Origin: Pogostemon cablin | Taxonomy: Eukaryota; Streptophyta; Magnoliopsida; Lamiales; Lamiaceae | Direction: 5' to 3' | NCBI GenBank assembly: GCA_023678885.1 | Contig: CM043001.1 | Span: 5,342,001 to 5,406,000 of the forward strand | Length of the DNA: 64,000 bases | Shown: positions 1-10,935 of the stretch, piece by piece | How positions within the stretch are numbered: position 1 is the stretch's first letter | Layout: every line of letters starts with the position of its first letter | Translations under genes and position numbers: made by a program | The notes under the pieces: model-generated | Database searches by the model: none | The model's input: the letters and a program-made list of their open reading frames with translations, nothing else | What the model was told of the DNA's origin: nothing

Positions 1-760
1 TTAGGATATGCTTGTATCTTATGAACTCATGCTCCTTTCCTTCTTTTATTTTGAGAGAGGATTTGAGGTCGTTTTTTGCCCCACCAGGCTAGAGGATCCT
101 TATTGAAGTTCCTTTGTATCTTCCTTTTGACGTTCTCCAAAGATGTTTGCTCTTCGATTATGGCATCTTTCTGTAAGCTTTCTCCCAAGCTTGCCTTGAG
201 AAGGTGGATTGTATTTTCTTTTAGTTTTTCCATCTTCCATCTTCCACAGGTCTCAGTTCTCATTTGAAGTACTGCTTTGCCATATCTCCTTCGATCATTC
301 ATCTTTGGATGTCTAAATTTTCCTTCATCACCACGCTTGCTGCAAAATCTGATTGGCATTTTTCTCTGAAATGCATTATGCATTCTTGGTGCTATAATCT
401 TATGTTCACAAAGAGTTGTGAAAATAAGCCTCCTTGTTACGTTTTCTTGGGTAAAACGCTTGAATGTCTGTAGGAAATTATTTCCTAACAGAATATCTGC
501 TCCGGTGTCATAGAAATGTATCGATGGAGTTTTTACCTTGTACCATGGAGTACGATCTGCTCCTTCGATCATGATTTCCGCTTGCTTGATTCCTCTTTTA
601 AGGATTAGCACCATTTGAGAGAAATCTTTTCCTAGAAATGTTGGCAAATTTTCGCCTGAGTCTTTAGGAAAGACTCATTCCTTTACTGTGCAGATGTCAG
701 CTCCTGAATCTATGTATACCGCAAAATACTTTGTACGGTGCTCCTTATATATCATCCCGA
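1..760 (-). pseudogene. Endogenous pararetrovirus protease region, truncated by the window edge
   Basis: Minus-strand remnant of a caulimovirid-type polyprotein. The retropepsin active-site tripeptide is visible as DSGAD at 710-696, in a short frame that ends in a stop just downstream. A second frame (647-27) carries the C-terminal protease signature ILLGNNF followed by a block resembling the end of caulimovirid proteases. The two halves are in different frames, so the enzyme is dead as written. In this family the protease processes the polyprotein and lies directly ahead of the reverse transcriptase, which would fall to the left of base 1. Seen: motifs and frame break. Known: motif order in Caulimoviridae. 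Inferred: viral rather than LTR-retrotransposon origin, because a movement-protein-like ORF lies just upstream. Confidence 0.72.
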
Positions 761-1348
761 CCGTGATATATATTGAGAATGGGCTTGTAGCCATGGATGG
801 ATCAGAGCTTATAAGCTTGAGCCTCTACTAGTAAATCTTGTATCTTTTTCCCTTGACCATAAACTCCATTCCATCTTGTAGTCTTTCCCAAGGTTTGTGA
901 TCCTCGAGAAACTCCAATCCTAGTACTAGTTGTTTTGGGAATCTTCCTGCAATGCCTTAGATTATTAGCTCAAGATAGCCTAGCTTGAGCTGTCCTAGGT
1001 ATCTCCCAATTGTTGGTTGTTGAAGATAATACAAGACATCACAAGGAATAGAGTTTTCCTTTTTAGTGATATCGAATATTACTTCGACTCCTCTCCATCC
1101 TTCTGGACATTTTAGTTCACCTTTGGTTGTGAACTTTTCTAGTTACTGGATTACCTCCACGATTGGTTTCTTTCCCCATTTTTCACTGATCACTCTATCT
1201 TCTTGGAAAGAAATCCTTCTCTGTTCGAATCTGAAGCTATCTTGCCTACTCCAGACCAGCTTATCCTTGATTCGCAAATCCATGTCATGGATTGGTGGTA
1301 ACTCCATTATTTCTGGCCTGGTTGTGCATACAACCCTTTCGAATACTT

Positions 1349-2113
1349 CTAGTATCTCGACAACTCTTTCATTTGGAATAAATCCGAATGATGAGTGTTG
1401 GATAGAGCATATGAGTTATTGTAGGTGATAGAGTAAGGCCTATTCCCTTCTTTCATCAAATCTTTATTTTTGAAATCTTGATGAAGGGTGAGTGCCTTAC
1501 TAAAATCTTTATCTGCCAGATTATAGGCAATCCTTGGGTAGATGTAGGATGCCACTTTGCCTGCGTATAGGTTTCCTGAGATTTCTCCCAGACAAGCCTC
1601 TCCTGTATTCTTGATCCTCTTATCAAAGATTGCAATATCGATTGGTGTATCGATATCTTTTTTGAAAGTTGCTTTGAAGAGGGTCCGGATTGCTCCGGTA
1701 TGGATCAAAGACATGGTCTTAGCCATTCCTTCCTTGAGTTTACTGAGTTCTCTTTTTATTTCATCAACAGGAACTAGTTGCATTTCCATCACATTCCTCA
1801 TGAGCTCCATTGGGATGGCAATTTCCCCTTCGGTCACTTTGTATATGATGTTGTGCTTTCTTTTTTTGAAGCTTGGGAAGAATTTGTCCAACCTTCCTAC
1901 GGTGAATCCATCGTATAGGTTGAGCCTTGGATCATCCTTCATGATTTTCATAAGGGCTTTATGAGAAATGGATGTCTGGGAAAAGAATCCCAACATATCT
2001 TCTTGCATCTCATGTCTAAAGTTTTCTTCTTTATTCCGACTCATCTTCAGAAGACTCGTCTTGACTGAAGAATTCTTCTTCATAAATGCTCTCGTCTGAG
2101 GGTACATCTTCAA
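1349..2113 (-). CDS. Endogenous pararetrovirus movement protein (30K superfamily), fragment
   Basis: A 254-codon open frame on the minus strand, the longest intact piece of the viral remnant. Residues ~140-230 hold a block typical of caulimovirid 30K-type movement proteins: a hydrophobic strand ending in IHTGAIRTLF, then TPIDIAIFDKR, a GNLYAGKV segment and an IAYNLAD segment. Such proteins form or gate tubules at plasmodesmata for cell-to-cell spread. The gene follows the coat-protein region directly (its first Met is about 15 bases past the zinc-knuckle frame) and precedes the protease. Coat protein before movement protein recalls the order described for cavemoviruses and solendoviruses, not that of caulimoviruses or badnaviruses. 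The frame reads as part of a polyprotein, so the first Met may not be the true start. Confidence 0.7.
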   Translation of the reverse strand: MKMYPQTRAFMKKNSSVKTSLLKMSRNKEENFRHEMQEDMLGFFSQTSISHKALMKIMKDDPRLNLYDGFTVGRLDKFFPSFKKRKHNIIYKVTEGEIAIPMELMRNVMEMQLVPVDEIKRELSKLKEGMAKTMSLIHTGAIRTLFKATFKKDIDTPIDIAIFDKRIKNTGEACLGEISGNLYAGKVASYIYPRIAYNLADKDFSKALTLHQDFKNKDLMKEGNRPYSITYNNSYALSNTHHSDLFQMKELSRY

Positions 2114-2129
2114 ACTGATATACCTGCAC

Positions 2130-3190
2130 TAAATCTTAGAAGTAAATAGCTTCTTCCATTTTTGGAGTTGTTTCAAACTGTCGTACCCTCTTTTTCTGGT
2201 TTTCCAGGCAATCTGGTGAGATATGTCCTCTGGCACTGCAAGTATAGTAGTTACAATCCTTGAATCTTTCATTTGCTCGTGTAGCTGCTCTTCGGAATGT
2301 CTTTCTTGTGGGAGTTCTTCATGTGCTCCTCTGGTTTGACTCTGAGGATGATGCTTGACTCCTTGAACTCCATCTTGATAGTCCAAATCTCTGCCCTAAT
2401 TTGTAGCTTCGGGCCTTTTGCTTGGACCAAAAGGATCTTGGTCTTCTGGACCTCCATCCTCCGCTTCTTTGTGTATAAGGATGATTTTTCTTTATCATTT
2501 TCTGCTTCGTTGGACTTTTCCCAATGATCGTTGGAAGATTATTGTTCTCACAACATAAGGGTACTGTCTTGTTGATTCTCCTTAGTCTCTTGTAGTTCTT
2601 GTTTAGTGATGCTTGATGGCACCATTCTGCAATCTTGGCTTTGAGAAAAGACATCCTTCTTGCTATCGAATCCAGCTCGCATGGTTCATACTCTTTGATC
2701 AGCATTTCCCTCCATGGACTTGGAATCTTGGCAAAGAACATGTGGAATACTTCCTCCTCCTTGATCTTCGATTTCCATCTATACTCTGTGAAGAGTTTGA
2801 TGTACTCTTCTACGTGACAGATGTCAAGTAGTTCCAGATTGTATAGGGCATTCCTATACTTTTTCTTCTTTTCTTCTTCCATTCCTTCGAAGTAACCTAC
2901 TCCGATGAAGTGGATTTTGAAGATCTTGGCCATGCGATCAACAATATTGCCTAGATCTTCGCCTTCCATGGCCTTATTTTTGACTTCGTTTGAGATTACC
3001 TCCCAGGCACACTTTACTAATCCTTCTAGGCTCATAGTTAGGAATCATATGAACCCTTCCTTGTCCAGCTCCAATGTGTCCCCTGCGATCTTCATGGCAT
3101 TTGTTCATTCATCGATCAAGGCTTCTCAATTCTTGAAGTCTAGAGTGTCGAAGTTTAAGATTAACCCGTATGGATTTATTGGTCCAAAGT
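2130..3190 (-). pseudogene. Endogenous pararetrovirus coat protein/Gag with degenerate zinc knuckle
   Basis: The main frame runs 3035-2319 (238 codons) and resembles caulimovirid coat proteins: a charged helical capsid-like region (residues ~20-150), then a basic tract. The reading then moves to another frame, where a knuckle of the form CxYxxCxxxGHxxxxC sits at about 2255-2205. The family form is CxCx2Cx4Hx4C, so one cysteine is replaced by tyrosine. Upstream of 3035 the similarity seems to continue to about 3190 through in-frame stops. The protein would package the viral genome. Frame changes near 2450 and 2320 and the altered knuckle show it is a fossil. Confidence 0.65.
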
Positions 3191-3664
3191 GAGACTGACC
3201 ATATGGGGTGTTGTGTATATTAGATCCTCGAACTCGGCTTGCTCCTGTTGACATTCCAATTGCCTTTATCTTAAAGTTTCCTGATTGCTGGAATGTCTCT
3301 TCTTGTCTTTCCCCATGGACTCCATGTGATCCAAAGGTTTCTTCATCTTAGCTCCGATCATGTTGTGTCTGATGAGCCTGGGACTGTTGTTGAGAACTTG
3401 ATGCCTCTCCAACATTCATCTTTTGATCTACAATTGATAGTCCTTGGAAGGACTCATATAGATCTTGTAGATCTTCAAAATTTGCTCTTTCCATTTGGGG
3501 ATGTGGATTCTCCTCGAAGGATAGTAATTATCTTCTCACTTTTGGACTTTGGTCACGTGACTTCTGTCGTATTCCCTTTTTGGTAAAAGGGGTTCTATTC
3601 CGAAGGTTGCTGGCAACCTTCCTCCTGATCTTTTCCTGGTTGCTTTGGTTTCCAAGTACTCCAC

Positions 3665-4111
3665 TTAATTTATCATCTTCTGGATGAGGTCGAGTTGCTT
3701 GTTCTGCAACATTTCTACCTTATCCATTTTGAGGCTGATCTCAAATATCATCCTTGACATATTTTGGCAGTATTCTCCAAATAATATCACCGTCTTCTGT
3801 AATTCTCTAAGATCTTGATTCATCTTAGAGTTATCTACCTCGATTGTCTTCCACTCTGTCATTCTGTCCAATGTGAAAAGTGATACGACTTGCTGATCTC
3901 TCTTGGACCCTAGTTGGGTTGCTTCCTCCATTGTCTGTGTTTGGGAACACTTCCATGGATCTAGGTGAAACTTCGGAGTTCCACTATATTCCTTTCTATT
4001 TCTTTGGAATATTTTATTTCCATCTGGCATAGTTCTTCCAGATGTTCTTTCATGGTGTGGTTGGTGCGAATATTCGCCACTTCCCTCCTTTGGATTACGC
4101 CGTCCCACCAT
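3665..4111 (-). CDS. Coiled-coil ORF at the 5' end of the pararetrovirus remnant
   Basis: A 148-codon frame between the primer-binding site and the coat-protein region. The last ~60 residues form a heptad-like helix rich in L, I, M, K and E, ending LDLIQKMIN, the kind of coiled coil found in small virion-associated proteins of caulimovirids. The first half is polar and unstructured. No catalytic motif is visible. Its position, first ORF after the leader, supports a virion-associated or coat-precursor role, but sequence alone does not prove it. Region 3190-3660 on the same strand has no clear frame. Confidence 0.45.
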   Translation of the reverse strand: MVGRRNPKEGSGEYSHQPHHERTSGRTMPDGNKIFQRNRKEYSGTPKFHLDPWKCSQTQTMEEATQLGSKRDQQVVSLFTLDRMTEWKTIEVDNSKMNQDLRELQKTVILFGEYCQNMSRMIFEISLKMDKVEMLQNKQLDLIQKMIN

Positions 4112-4364
4112 CAGTTGGCTTCCTCATATTCTTTCCCTGCATATTGTCTATACAACACACAATAATATTATTATATAGAACAGCTTGTCTTGTCATAGTT
4201 AACAGACCAGAAGTCCCTGTTGCTCTAGCTTGGGACATGGCTGATAGTCCTATCACTCTCGGATGTCGAACTTTCGTTCGGATCCATATATACTTGAAAC
4301 TCTCCTCTTGTTAAGTGATATAAGTTTATAATAAATTTTTTCATTCATAATAAATATACATAGG

Positions 4365-4376
4365 GCTCTGATACCA
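4365..4376 (-). promoter_or_regulatory. Primer-binding site complementary to initiator tRNA-Met
   Basis: Read on the minus strand the 12 bases are TGGTATCAGAGC, the standard complement of the plant initiator tRNA-Met 3' end used by caulimovirids and copia elements. It lies about 250 bases upstream of the first ORF, which sets the 5' end and orientation of the viral fragment. Confidence 0.75.
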
Positions 4377-4437
4377 TTTTGAAGTGCTAAAAGTAGATGA
4401 AAAACCGGTCTAGTATTGGTATAATAGTAAGTCTGAT

Positions 4438-4625
4438 TTGGGACAAATTTTGCATATTTTGGGGTCAATATTGCAAATTAACATATTTGGCCCCGCTAAC
4501 GGACTAGAATATTTTGTTAAATCTAATGGAATTTTTAAGAAAATTTACAATGGGATCAAAATTGCAGGCTTCGGGACCAAATCTGCAAGTGACCCTTTAC
4601 TACGGGACCAATCTTGCATATCCCC
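4438..4625 (+). repeat. Five spaced copies of a GGGACCAAxxTTGCA-like motif
   Basis: Near-copies of a 15-base motif start at about 4439, 4473, 4553, 4578 and 4608 (for example GGGACCAATCTTGCA and GGGATCAAAATTGCA). Spacing is irregular (25-80 bases). The stretch lies outside the viral primer site. It looks like the edge of a dispersed plant repeat; I cannot assign a family. Confidence 0.5.
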
Positions 4626-4649
4626 CAATTCTTAGATCATAACCTCTCT

Positions 4650-4850
4650 TGATACCATATAAGATAATATGAATATTTCTTAATATGTTTAACGTATGAA
4701 TGTACAATACATATAGAATGAGAGATAGCTATCAAATTCCTAAAATCTCTCAACTGCAAGATGTGATACAATCAATCAAAGATTACAATTATATTACAAA
4801 TATATTCTATCCCTTAATAATAACCACCATCATGGGCATTTTCCTAAATC
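4650..4850 (-). repeat. Possible copia LTR end with primer-like site, degraded
   Basis: On the minus strand, AT-rich text resembling the R-U5 end of a copia LTR runs down to about 4660. It is followed directly by TGGTATCAAGAG at 4657-4646, which matches the first eight bases of the tRNA-Met primer site and then drifts. No partner LTR is visible, so this is tentative. Confidence 0.3.
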
Positions 4851-4873
4851 CCCATTTTCGGCCTTAAAACTTC

Positions 4874-5040
4874 GATTAAATCCAATAATTCGAGTAATGT
4901 CTGACCCGGGATTCATCAGCAATTGCAGATACTTGTTCAAATGGCTTCTGGATTGTATCTGAGAAATTTCGAATCAAATTAGGGATTTTGGTGGGATAGG
5001 TTTGGGGAAGGAGTTGAGGGTTTGAAAAATGGTGTATCAT
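4874..5040 (-). CDS. Small unrecognised 55-codon ORF, possible first exon of a host gene fragment
   Basis: A minus-strand frame begins MIHHFSNPQLLPQ and stops at 4874 after HYSNYWI. It is too short for most ORF cut-offs. The peptide has no transposon motif and its codon composition is less AT-skewed than the surroundings. The upstream minus strand (5050-5240) is mixed, moderately GC-rich sequence without an open frame. It could be a captured exon or chance; I do not recognise it. Confidence 0.25.
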
Positions 5041-6138
5041 CGCCGTAGTATTTGAATCAATAAGAAAGTAACATTAAAGATGCAGCGTCGGGAAAGACAA
5101 TCGTCCAATCGACGCAGATTGATTGCATCCAGACACTATGCAGATCAGATCTGCAAGGAGGAGATGGGGGTGCGAATTGTCTACCGATCATATTCAGTGT
5201 TGGGTGCAACCGTGGGCGGTGATAGACAAAAACAGTGTGGATGGCTTCTTTAAAATCACTTACAACCAGATGAAAATGAAATTTTAACTAATGCAACGGT
5301 AAATACTATAAATCACTTTAATTTTAATCAATATTAATGCAACTATATATTACATATAAAATAATAATAATAATACTCTTTAATTCACGTTGATCTTAAT
5401 TAATGTAGGATGGAGGGTTGCAAAATAGTATTATTCACTATGTAATACCCACCATAAAAAATTGACCCATTTTTGTTAACCCAAATACAATTAATTGGGA
5501 CTTTTAATGGGCTATGTTTTAAGTATTTATTAATATTGCATCGTATACCCATAATTATTTAGGTTGGAACACGATAAAGATAAAAAGTCCAAGCCCATTA
5601 GGTGGGTGGAGTAGTGCCTGATTTCATGGGCTGTTCTTTGCCTACGGCTATCCACACACACCATTTTAACCAATACGCCCATTACTGAATACATCAGTTC
5701 AAATTATATATACACCCACCATACTTTTATAATTATACCCCTTGATTTTAAATTTACTCAATATTCATTTACCCACCGTTAACCCACCGCAACTTCACAA
5801 CCACCACTATACACCCACTTTTAACTTTTTGCTGCCTATCCATCGATCAAGAGAAGAAGAAAGAAATGAAGAAGACCTCATCTCATTATGTTGAAGCACT
5901 TCAAATGGAGGATCGATTCAGTCAAGGTATGCTACTCTCCCTATTTGTACTTAAGAATTTGTAGGGGTTTGTTGATATTATGTAGCTCTTGTGTTTTAGT
6001 GTAATTTTAGGTAGGATTGGGTGAAATACTTCATGGGTGTTGGATTAATAGTTGATTTGTGGTGTTAGGATGACATATATTCATGTTAATTTCGTTTGGG
6101 AGTTATTTTTTCAAACTGCAAAATCGATGAAATCGGGC

Positions 6139-6260
6139 TGCAATTTTCGACCCTGGTCTGTTGAAAATTTAGCTTGGTCGACCACAAGTGGTCGATTGTT
6201 TGCTCTCATGGTCGACGAGTGCTGGTCGACAAATTTCTAAATTTTCGACCAGTTGTGGTC
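6139..6260. repeat. Subterminal cluster of GGTCGA/TCGACC palindromes (left arm of the MULE)
   Basis: About seven TCGACC or GGTCGA half-sites occur in about 120 bases, several paired as TCGACC-N(6-9)-GGTCGA hairpins. The cluster lies about 500 bases inside the left terminus of the 5640-8044 element and mirrors the array at 7524-7680. Confidence 0.7.
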
Positions 6261-7523
6261 GACGGTTGGGCAAACTTTCAATATTAATTGCTTCAGGTAT
6301 TTAATATATTTTATTTATTATATTTAAATTTTAATATTTTATATTGTTTCAGGTATGATTACCTCCCATATTTCTAATCGAGAGTATTTGAATATAAAGG
6401 AAGCCTGAGGAATGTATATTGGCAATTATTTGGAAACCATGGTATAAAAAATGCAATGGGTTTTTAAAAACTCATTTGATGAATTTTAATATGTTATCGT
6501 GCCAATGAGACTTACTACTTTTAAATAAGTTATATGAACAGTTGGTATGACTGTAGTTGAAGTTGGTAAATTTGATCAAAAGTAGCAACATTTTGGATGG
6601 ATTTTGGTAAAATTAAAAGTACTTCTTCTTAAAAGTGGAAGCCCTGAGTTAATACTATCTCATTGCAATTTTTAAAAAGCTTTTTTGTGGAGCTTTTATT
6701 TTAACTTCTCCACATAGCAATGTGAACATGAATATGTGTGTGTCCAAAATAACTTAATCTTTCACCATATCTATCAATCAAATCCTCCTCTAAATCAATC
6801 TACTTTTCTTCATCTATCGACTAAATGCTTATTGTGTATGTATGTATATTCATGTACTGTTATGTAAGGATGCTTTGACATGGTATTACAGGAGTTCCAA
6901 CTTCCCTAAAGTTAGGAATCAGTCTTTAATAGACAGAAAAGCTTCAAAAAACTTCATGGGTTGGAAATTGCTCAAGTTTTACTGGTTGAAGCTTAGGCTT
7001 AGTTTCTTGGGCCATGTTCCAGCATTGTGTCGTCTTTCGATACACCTTGACTTAGGATGCAGGAAATTATGAAGATTATATTTGAGACGACCGAACAAGC
7101 GAGAATATTTTTCCTAATGAACAATTTTTTTTATCATTTTTTAGTTAAAGATAATTTAATATTGCACATATGTGTGATTATATAATATTATCTTTAAAAA
7201 TCAATAAAATTAATCAAATAGGATTTTTCTCAATCTCTGCAAAAGTTAAATGTGCATAGAGACAATGAATAATTTACTTCTTAAACATCATTATAATTCA
7301 AGTAAGATTCCAATGAAGAAATGTAATAAAAATCCATATTGTATGAGTATGCAATAAAAAAACAAATTGAAAAATATTAAAATATGCAGATTCTTGAGGC
7401 CAACAAATTATCATTTTTATGTCTCAAATTTTTCATGTTTTATTGGTCTTAATTATGTCTACGTGTTAATCTAGAGGGTGGCCATAAAACCAAAGCCAAA
7501 ACATTCACAAAATAGATTACATT

Positions 7524-7680
7524 TTTCGTCCACCAATGGACGAAAATATAGGTATTTTTCGACCGACAGTGGTCGAAAATCTAGGTGTTTGTCAACCATC
7601 GGTGGTCGAAAATCTTTGTATTTTTCGACTAGTGGTGGTCGAAAAAATCTATTTCATTCAGCCCTGGTTGGTCGATTTTT
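7524..7680. repeat. 34-bp tandem repeats each containing a TTCGACC...GGTCGAA palindrome (right arm)
   Basis: Four to five units start near 7524, 7558, 7591 and 7625. Each has a 22-base imperfect palindrome (TTCGACC-N8-GGTCGAA) and an AAATCTAGGTATTT-like spacer. The array produces an 80-codon open frame (7478-7720) that only translates the repeat. Together with 6139-6260 it gives the element mirror-image subterminal arrays. Confidence 0.75.
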
Positions 7681-8053
7681 TCGCGATTTCAACAAAAAAA
7701 ACTACATTTTAATCAGTTAAAATACATAAAAACATATATCATCATGATCTTTGAGCTCTCTTTGTTCATAATTATCGAAGATTTGTGTGTGGGAGTGATT
7801 CAAATATGATTTAAGTTAACTTTTTTTTTCCGAAAGGAGGAGATATTTTCGAAGTGGTGAGTGTATGTAGGTAGTATTTTTAATATGTGGTGGGTGGATG
7901 GGTGTATTAATAAATTATTTTTAAAAAATGGTGGATGAGAGGTGTATGTATAATTTTAATTGTTGGGGGTATTTTTGATATTTTCAATTAAAAATAAATG
8001 ATAATGTGTTTATGTGTTAAAATTGTGTGTGTGGATAGCCAGGCCTGTTCTTT

Positions 8054-9040
8054 ATATGGGTCTTGTTTAAAATGGGCTGCATGGTTCCAAATTATGAATT
8101 TGTAAAGGCAAACTCTAGTTAGGGATTTACATTTTACGTGCATTCATTTTTATTATTATTATTTTTTTCTAAAGAGAGGTGCAGCTCCACAACCGAGTAT
8201 GATTCACTCTTTAAAAAAAAATCCTTAATATATCAATATTACTCTTTAAATATATAGGATTATTTTATTTGAAAAAATTTATCAATAACAATAATATTAT
8301 TTCCTTTTCTACAAAGTAGCAATCGTCTCTTGTACCATAGAATCTCCTTCATACATTGTACTAAATAGTAAGCCTTGTTCTATCGTAAATCGGTTCCATA
8401 TTCGTCTTTGCGTTTTTTTAATAATATTTTCTTTTAAATGGAGAATTATTTAAAAAAAAAAACTTTATTGTTAATTAATCGCATTAAATTTTAATTTTAA
8501 TCCAAATGTTATACTTTCTCCTGTTGAATAATTTTTGTGTGCACCACTTCCATTAAATTATAAATAATTTTAGGGTTAAGGGTAAGAAAAATTACTCATT
8601 TTAGGATTAATTTCTGCTTTCGAAAAATTATTAATAAGAATCATACTTTCAAGTATGGTTGCTGTATGGTTGCTAAACGCATCAACAGGTAGCAGATGCC
8701 TGCTCAACTACTAACTTATCATTTTAATTCCACATTAACCTTACAAGTCATGCTAAAACGTTTGGTGTATTTTGTAACAATATTTATAGACAATATTCTT
8801 TTTTACAATTTTTTACAAGTGTGGATTAATTTGTATTAAAAGTAAATTTCGTAATTTTTTTCTTGCAATTAACCTTAATATTTTATATTTCACTTATTCA
8901 TATATATTTTGATTATTCAATCACATACGATCAAATATAGAATTTGTTATCTTTAATGTATTTGAAATTAAGAAATTAAGTTAAAAAAATAAAAATAATA
9001 AATTCATTAATATTTATAGAGGTATTATATAATGGCAAAA
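8054..9040. other. AT-rich interval without recognisable genes
   Basis: Homopolymer-rich, strongly AT-biased sequence on both sides of the Mutator target site. No frame, terminal repeat or gene fragment that I can support. Confidence 0.6.
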
Positions 9041-9257
9041 ACTTGTATGAGACCGTCTCATGTAAGTGCTTACGTGAGACGGCAAGAAAGTAATAATTTT
9101 TATGAAGGAAAGTGATAATAAATTAATGAAAAGTGATAATGCTCTTTTATGAATAATTTATAGTATAAATAAAAAGTGATAACATTTTATATTTTGAAAG
9201 TGATAACTATTTTAAAAAGTGAAAAATTGTCTCACGTGAGACGGTCTAACGCAAGAC
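9041..9257. mobile_element. MITE with ACTTGTATGAGACCG-type ends and GTGATAA repeats
   Basis: The left end reads ACTTGTATGAGACCGTCTCA. The right end, read inward, gives GTCTTGCGTTAGACCGTCTC. The interior carries repeated AAAGTGATAA words. The same ends and internal words recur at 34744-36134 and 36159-36373, so this is one family with at least three members here. No clear target duplication, so the superfamily is not assigned. Confidence 0.65.
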
Positions 9258-9647
9258 CAATCTATATATAATTTAAACTTTAACTACGTTTTACATTAGT
9301 ATTTTTTAAAGATAAAAATTCATTAAAAATGAATTACTATAGTTAGTTTATAAATATTTAACTATTATCATTAATCTATATCTATACCTATATTCTATAT
9401 AATATTACCAATTGGGGACACTTATGTTTACGCTCAAAATTTAAGGGTACTTATGTTGCCCTTACTATAAATGATATTCTTAATTATAGTATCTACTATA
9501 TTAATATGAGCTAATTATATACATGAATTATTCTATAAATTAATGCATATTTTATCATTTTATTAAAATTTTTGAGCTAAAATTAATGCCATATTTTAAT
9601 ACAAGATTATTAATTAATCTAATTTCTTTTATCAATCTACGTGATAC

Positions 9648-9698
<51 letters not shown>

Positions 9699-9727
9699 TA
9701 TTAGTATTATTATTATTATTATTATTT
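9648..9727. repeat. (TAA)n microsatellite followed by (ATT)n, forming a hairpin
   Basis: About fifteen ATA/TAA trinucleotides (to about 9697) are followed after a short spacer by about eight ATT units. The two halves are complementary and could fold back. Simple-sequence repeat. Confidence 0.9.
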
Positions 9728-10189
9728 ATCAAATCTACACCATTTAATTTATTAACCTATAATTGTTTTGTTTAATTTTTAAAATATAAATTAATATCAT
9801 ATTTTAATACACACAACTATAAATTAATGTTATTTTCTTAATCAATTTAGGTCTTAAAGATTATTATTATTAATAATAATAAGTGCTTTGTATAATTTTT
9901 TAATTATAAAATAATTTCATATTTTAATAAAAGATTAAAAATTAATATCATTTTTTTTCAATCAAGTTTGTAGTAATAATAATTAATAATAATAATAATA
10001 AATAAATAAACGATAAAGTATGTTATATGTTTTAAAAAGTTGATGAACATTTTGAAACTAAAATATGTCATAGGAATATTAGTTAGTGAAATTTTCTTTT
10101 GTGAAAGTATGAAGTTGAATTTGGAACAGGTTAAAACGGAAAGTGTGTAGTTGAAATTGGAACGGAGGGAGTACTTGAATTCTATGTTG

Positions 10190-10860
10190 TCATTATTTGG
10201 AACTTAGAAGTTGTGATATGGAATACTACACCCACCCTACAAATGTTATTATATTTATTATTTGCACAAAGATTGAGTAATATTAAATTTAATGTGTAGT
10301 GGGTTGAAATATATAATATTTTAATATATAGTGGGTAACTGTTTTAGTGTTGTGTGTGTGCCCCATGAAGATATATTAGTTGTTTTGGGTGGGTCCTATT
10401 TTCTAAAAAGAGAAATATAGCAACACTTGTGATACACCCTTATTAGTAAAATGTAATAATACTCATGGACGAAAAAAAAAATATATTTTTAATATAATGG
10501 ATTGAAGCCTATTTAAGTTGTAAGTTTCAAATAATAAATATAAGTTGTGTTATTGAATAAGGTTACAAATCATTATATTAAAAAAAAATACCTTTATCTT
10601 ATGACTATTGTTACATTTTACTGAATAGAATGACCTACAAATATTGTTACATTTCTCTTTTTGGTAAATGACCTCCTACAAAACAATTATTTCTTCATGA
10701 GACCCACACATAATACTAATACAGTTACACATTATATATTAAAATATACCTATTTTTCAACCCATTACACAACGTAAAACAATAAATGCAACAACATTCG
10801 TAGGGTGGGTGAAGTATTTTATGTCACACCTTCTAAAATCCAAATACTAACAACGTAAAA
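10190..10860. mobile_element. Foldback element with inverted arms of about 330 bp
   Basis: The left arm begins ATTTGGAACTTAGAAG and includes CACCCACCCTAC at about 10227. The right arm read in reverse gives GTATTTGGATTTTAGAAGG and CACCCACCCTACGAATG. The match, with frequent small changes, carries through GTGGGTTGAAA, TAATATATAGTGGGTAACTG and AAAAAGAGAAATAT-like words until the arms nearly meet around 10540. No coding sequence and no clear TSD. The structure fits a long-TIR non-autonomous DNA element. A TCCGTTCC-type Stowaway scrap (GGAACGGAGGGAGTA, about 10159-10173) lies just left of it. Confidence 0.7.
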
Positions 10861-10935
10861 TTCAAATTATATTAAAAAAATATTAACTAATAATTATATA
10901 ACACATAATATAAATAATATTGTGATAATTTATTC

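Larger units (their letters stand above)
5640..8044. mobile_element. Non-autonomous Mutator-like element with 9-bp TSD
   Basis: The ends are imperfect inverted repeats: GCCTACGGCTATCCACACAC at the left, and GCCTGGCTATCCACACAC when the right end is read inward. Similarity continues loosely for about 100 bases. Both ends are flanked by CTGTTCTTT (5631-5639 and 8045-8053), a perfect 9-bp target duplication diagnostic of Mutator-type insertion. The 2405-bp interior has no transposase. Near the left end an exon-like start (ATG at 5866, about 20 codons, then a GTATGC donor-like site) is followed by a palindrome cluster. A similar Met-start text and palindrome array mirror it at the right. It is probably a deletion derivative of a larger MULE. 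Open frames at 6052-6240 and 6842-7072 show nothing recognisable. Confidence 0.88.

Noticed and set aside
1066..1428. Plus-strand open frames across the viral region (also 1557-1964, 2297-2527, 2905-3192)
   Set aside because: They are antisense shadows of the movement- and coat-protein frames on the minus strand and show no domain.
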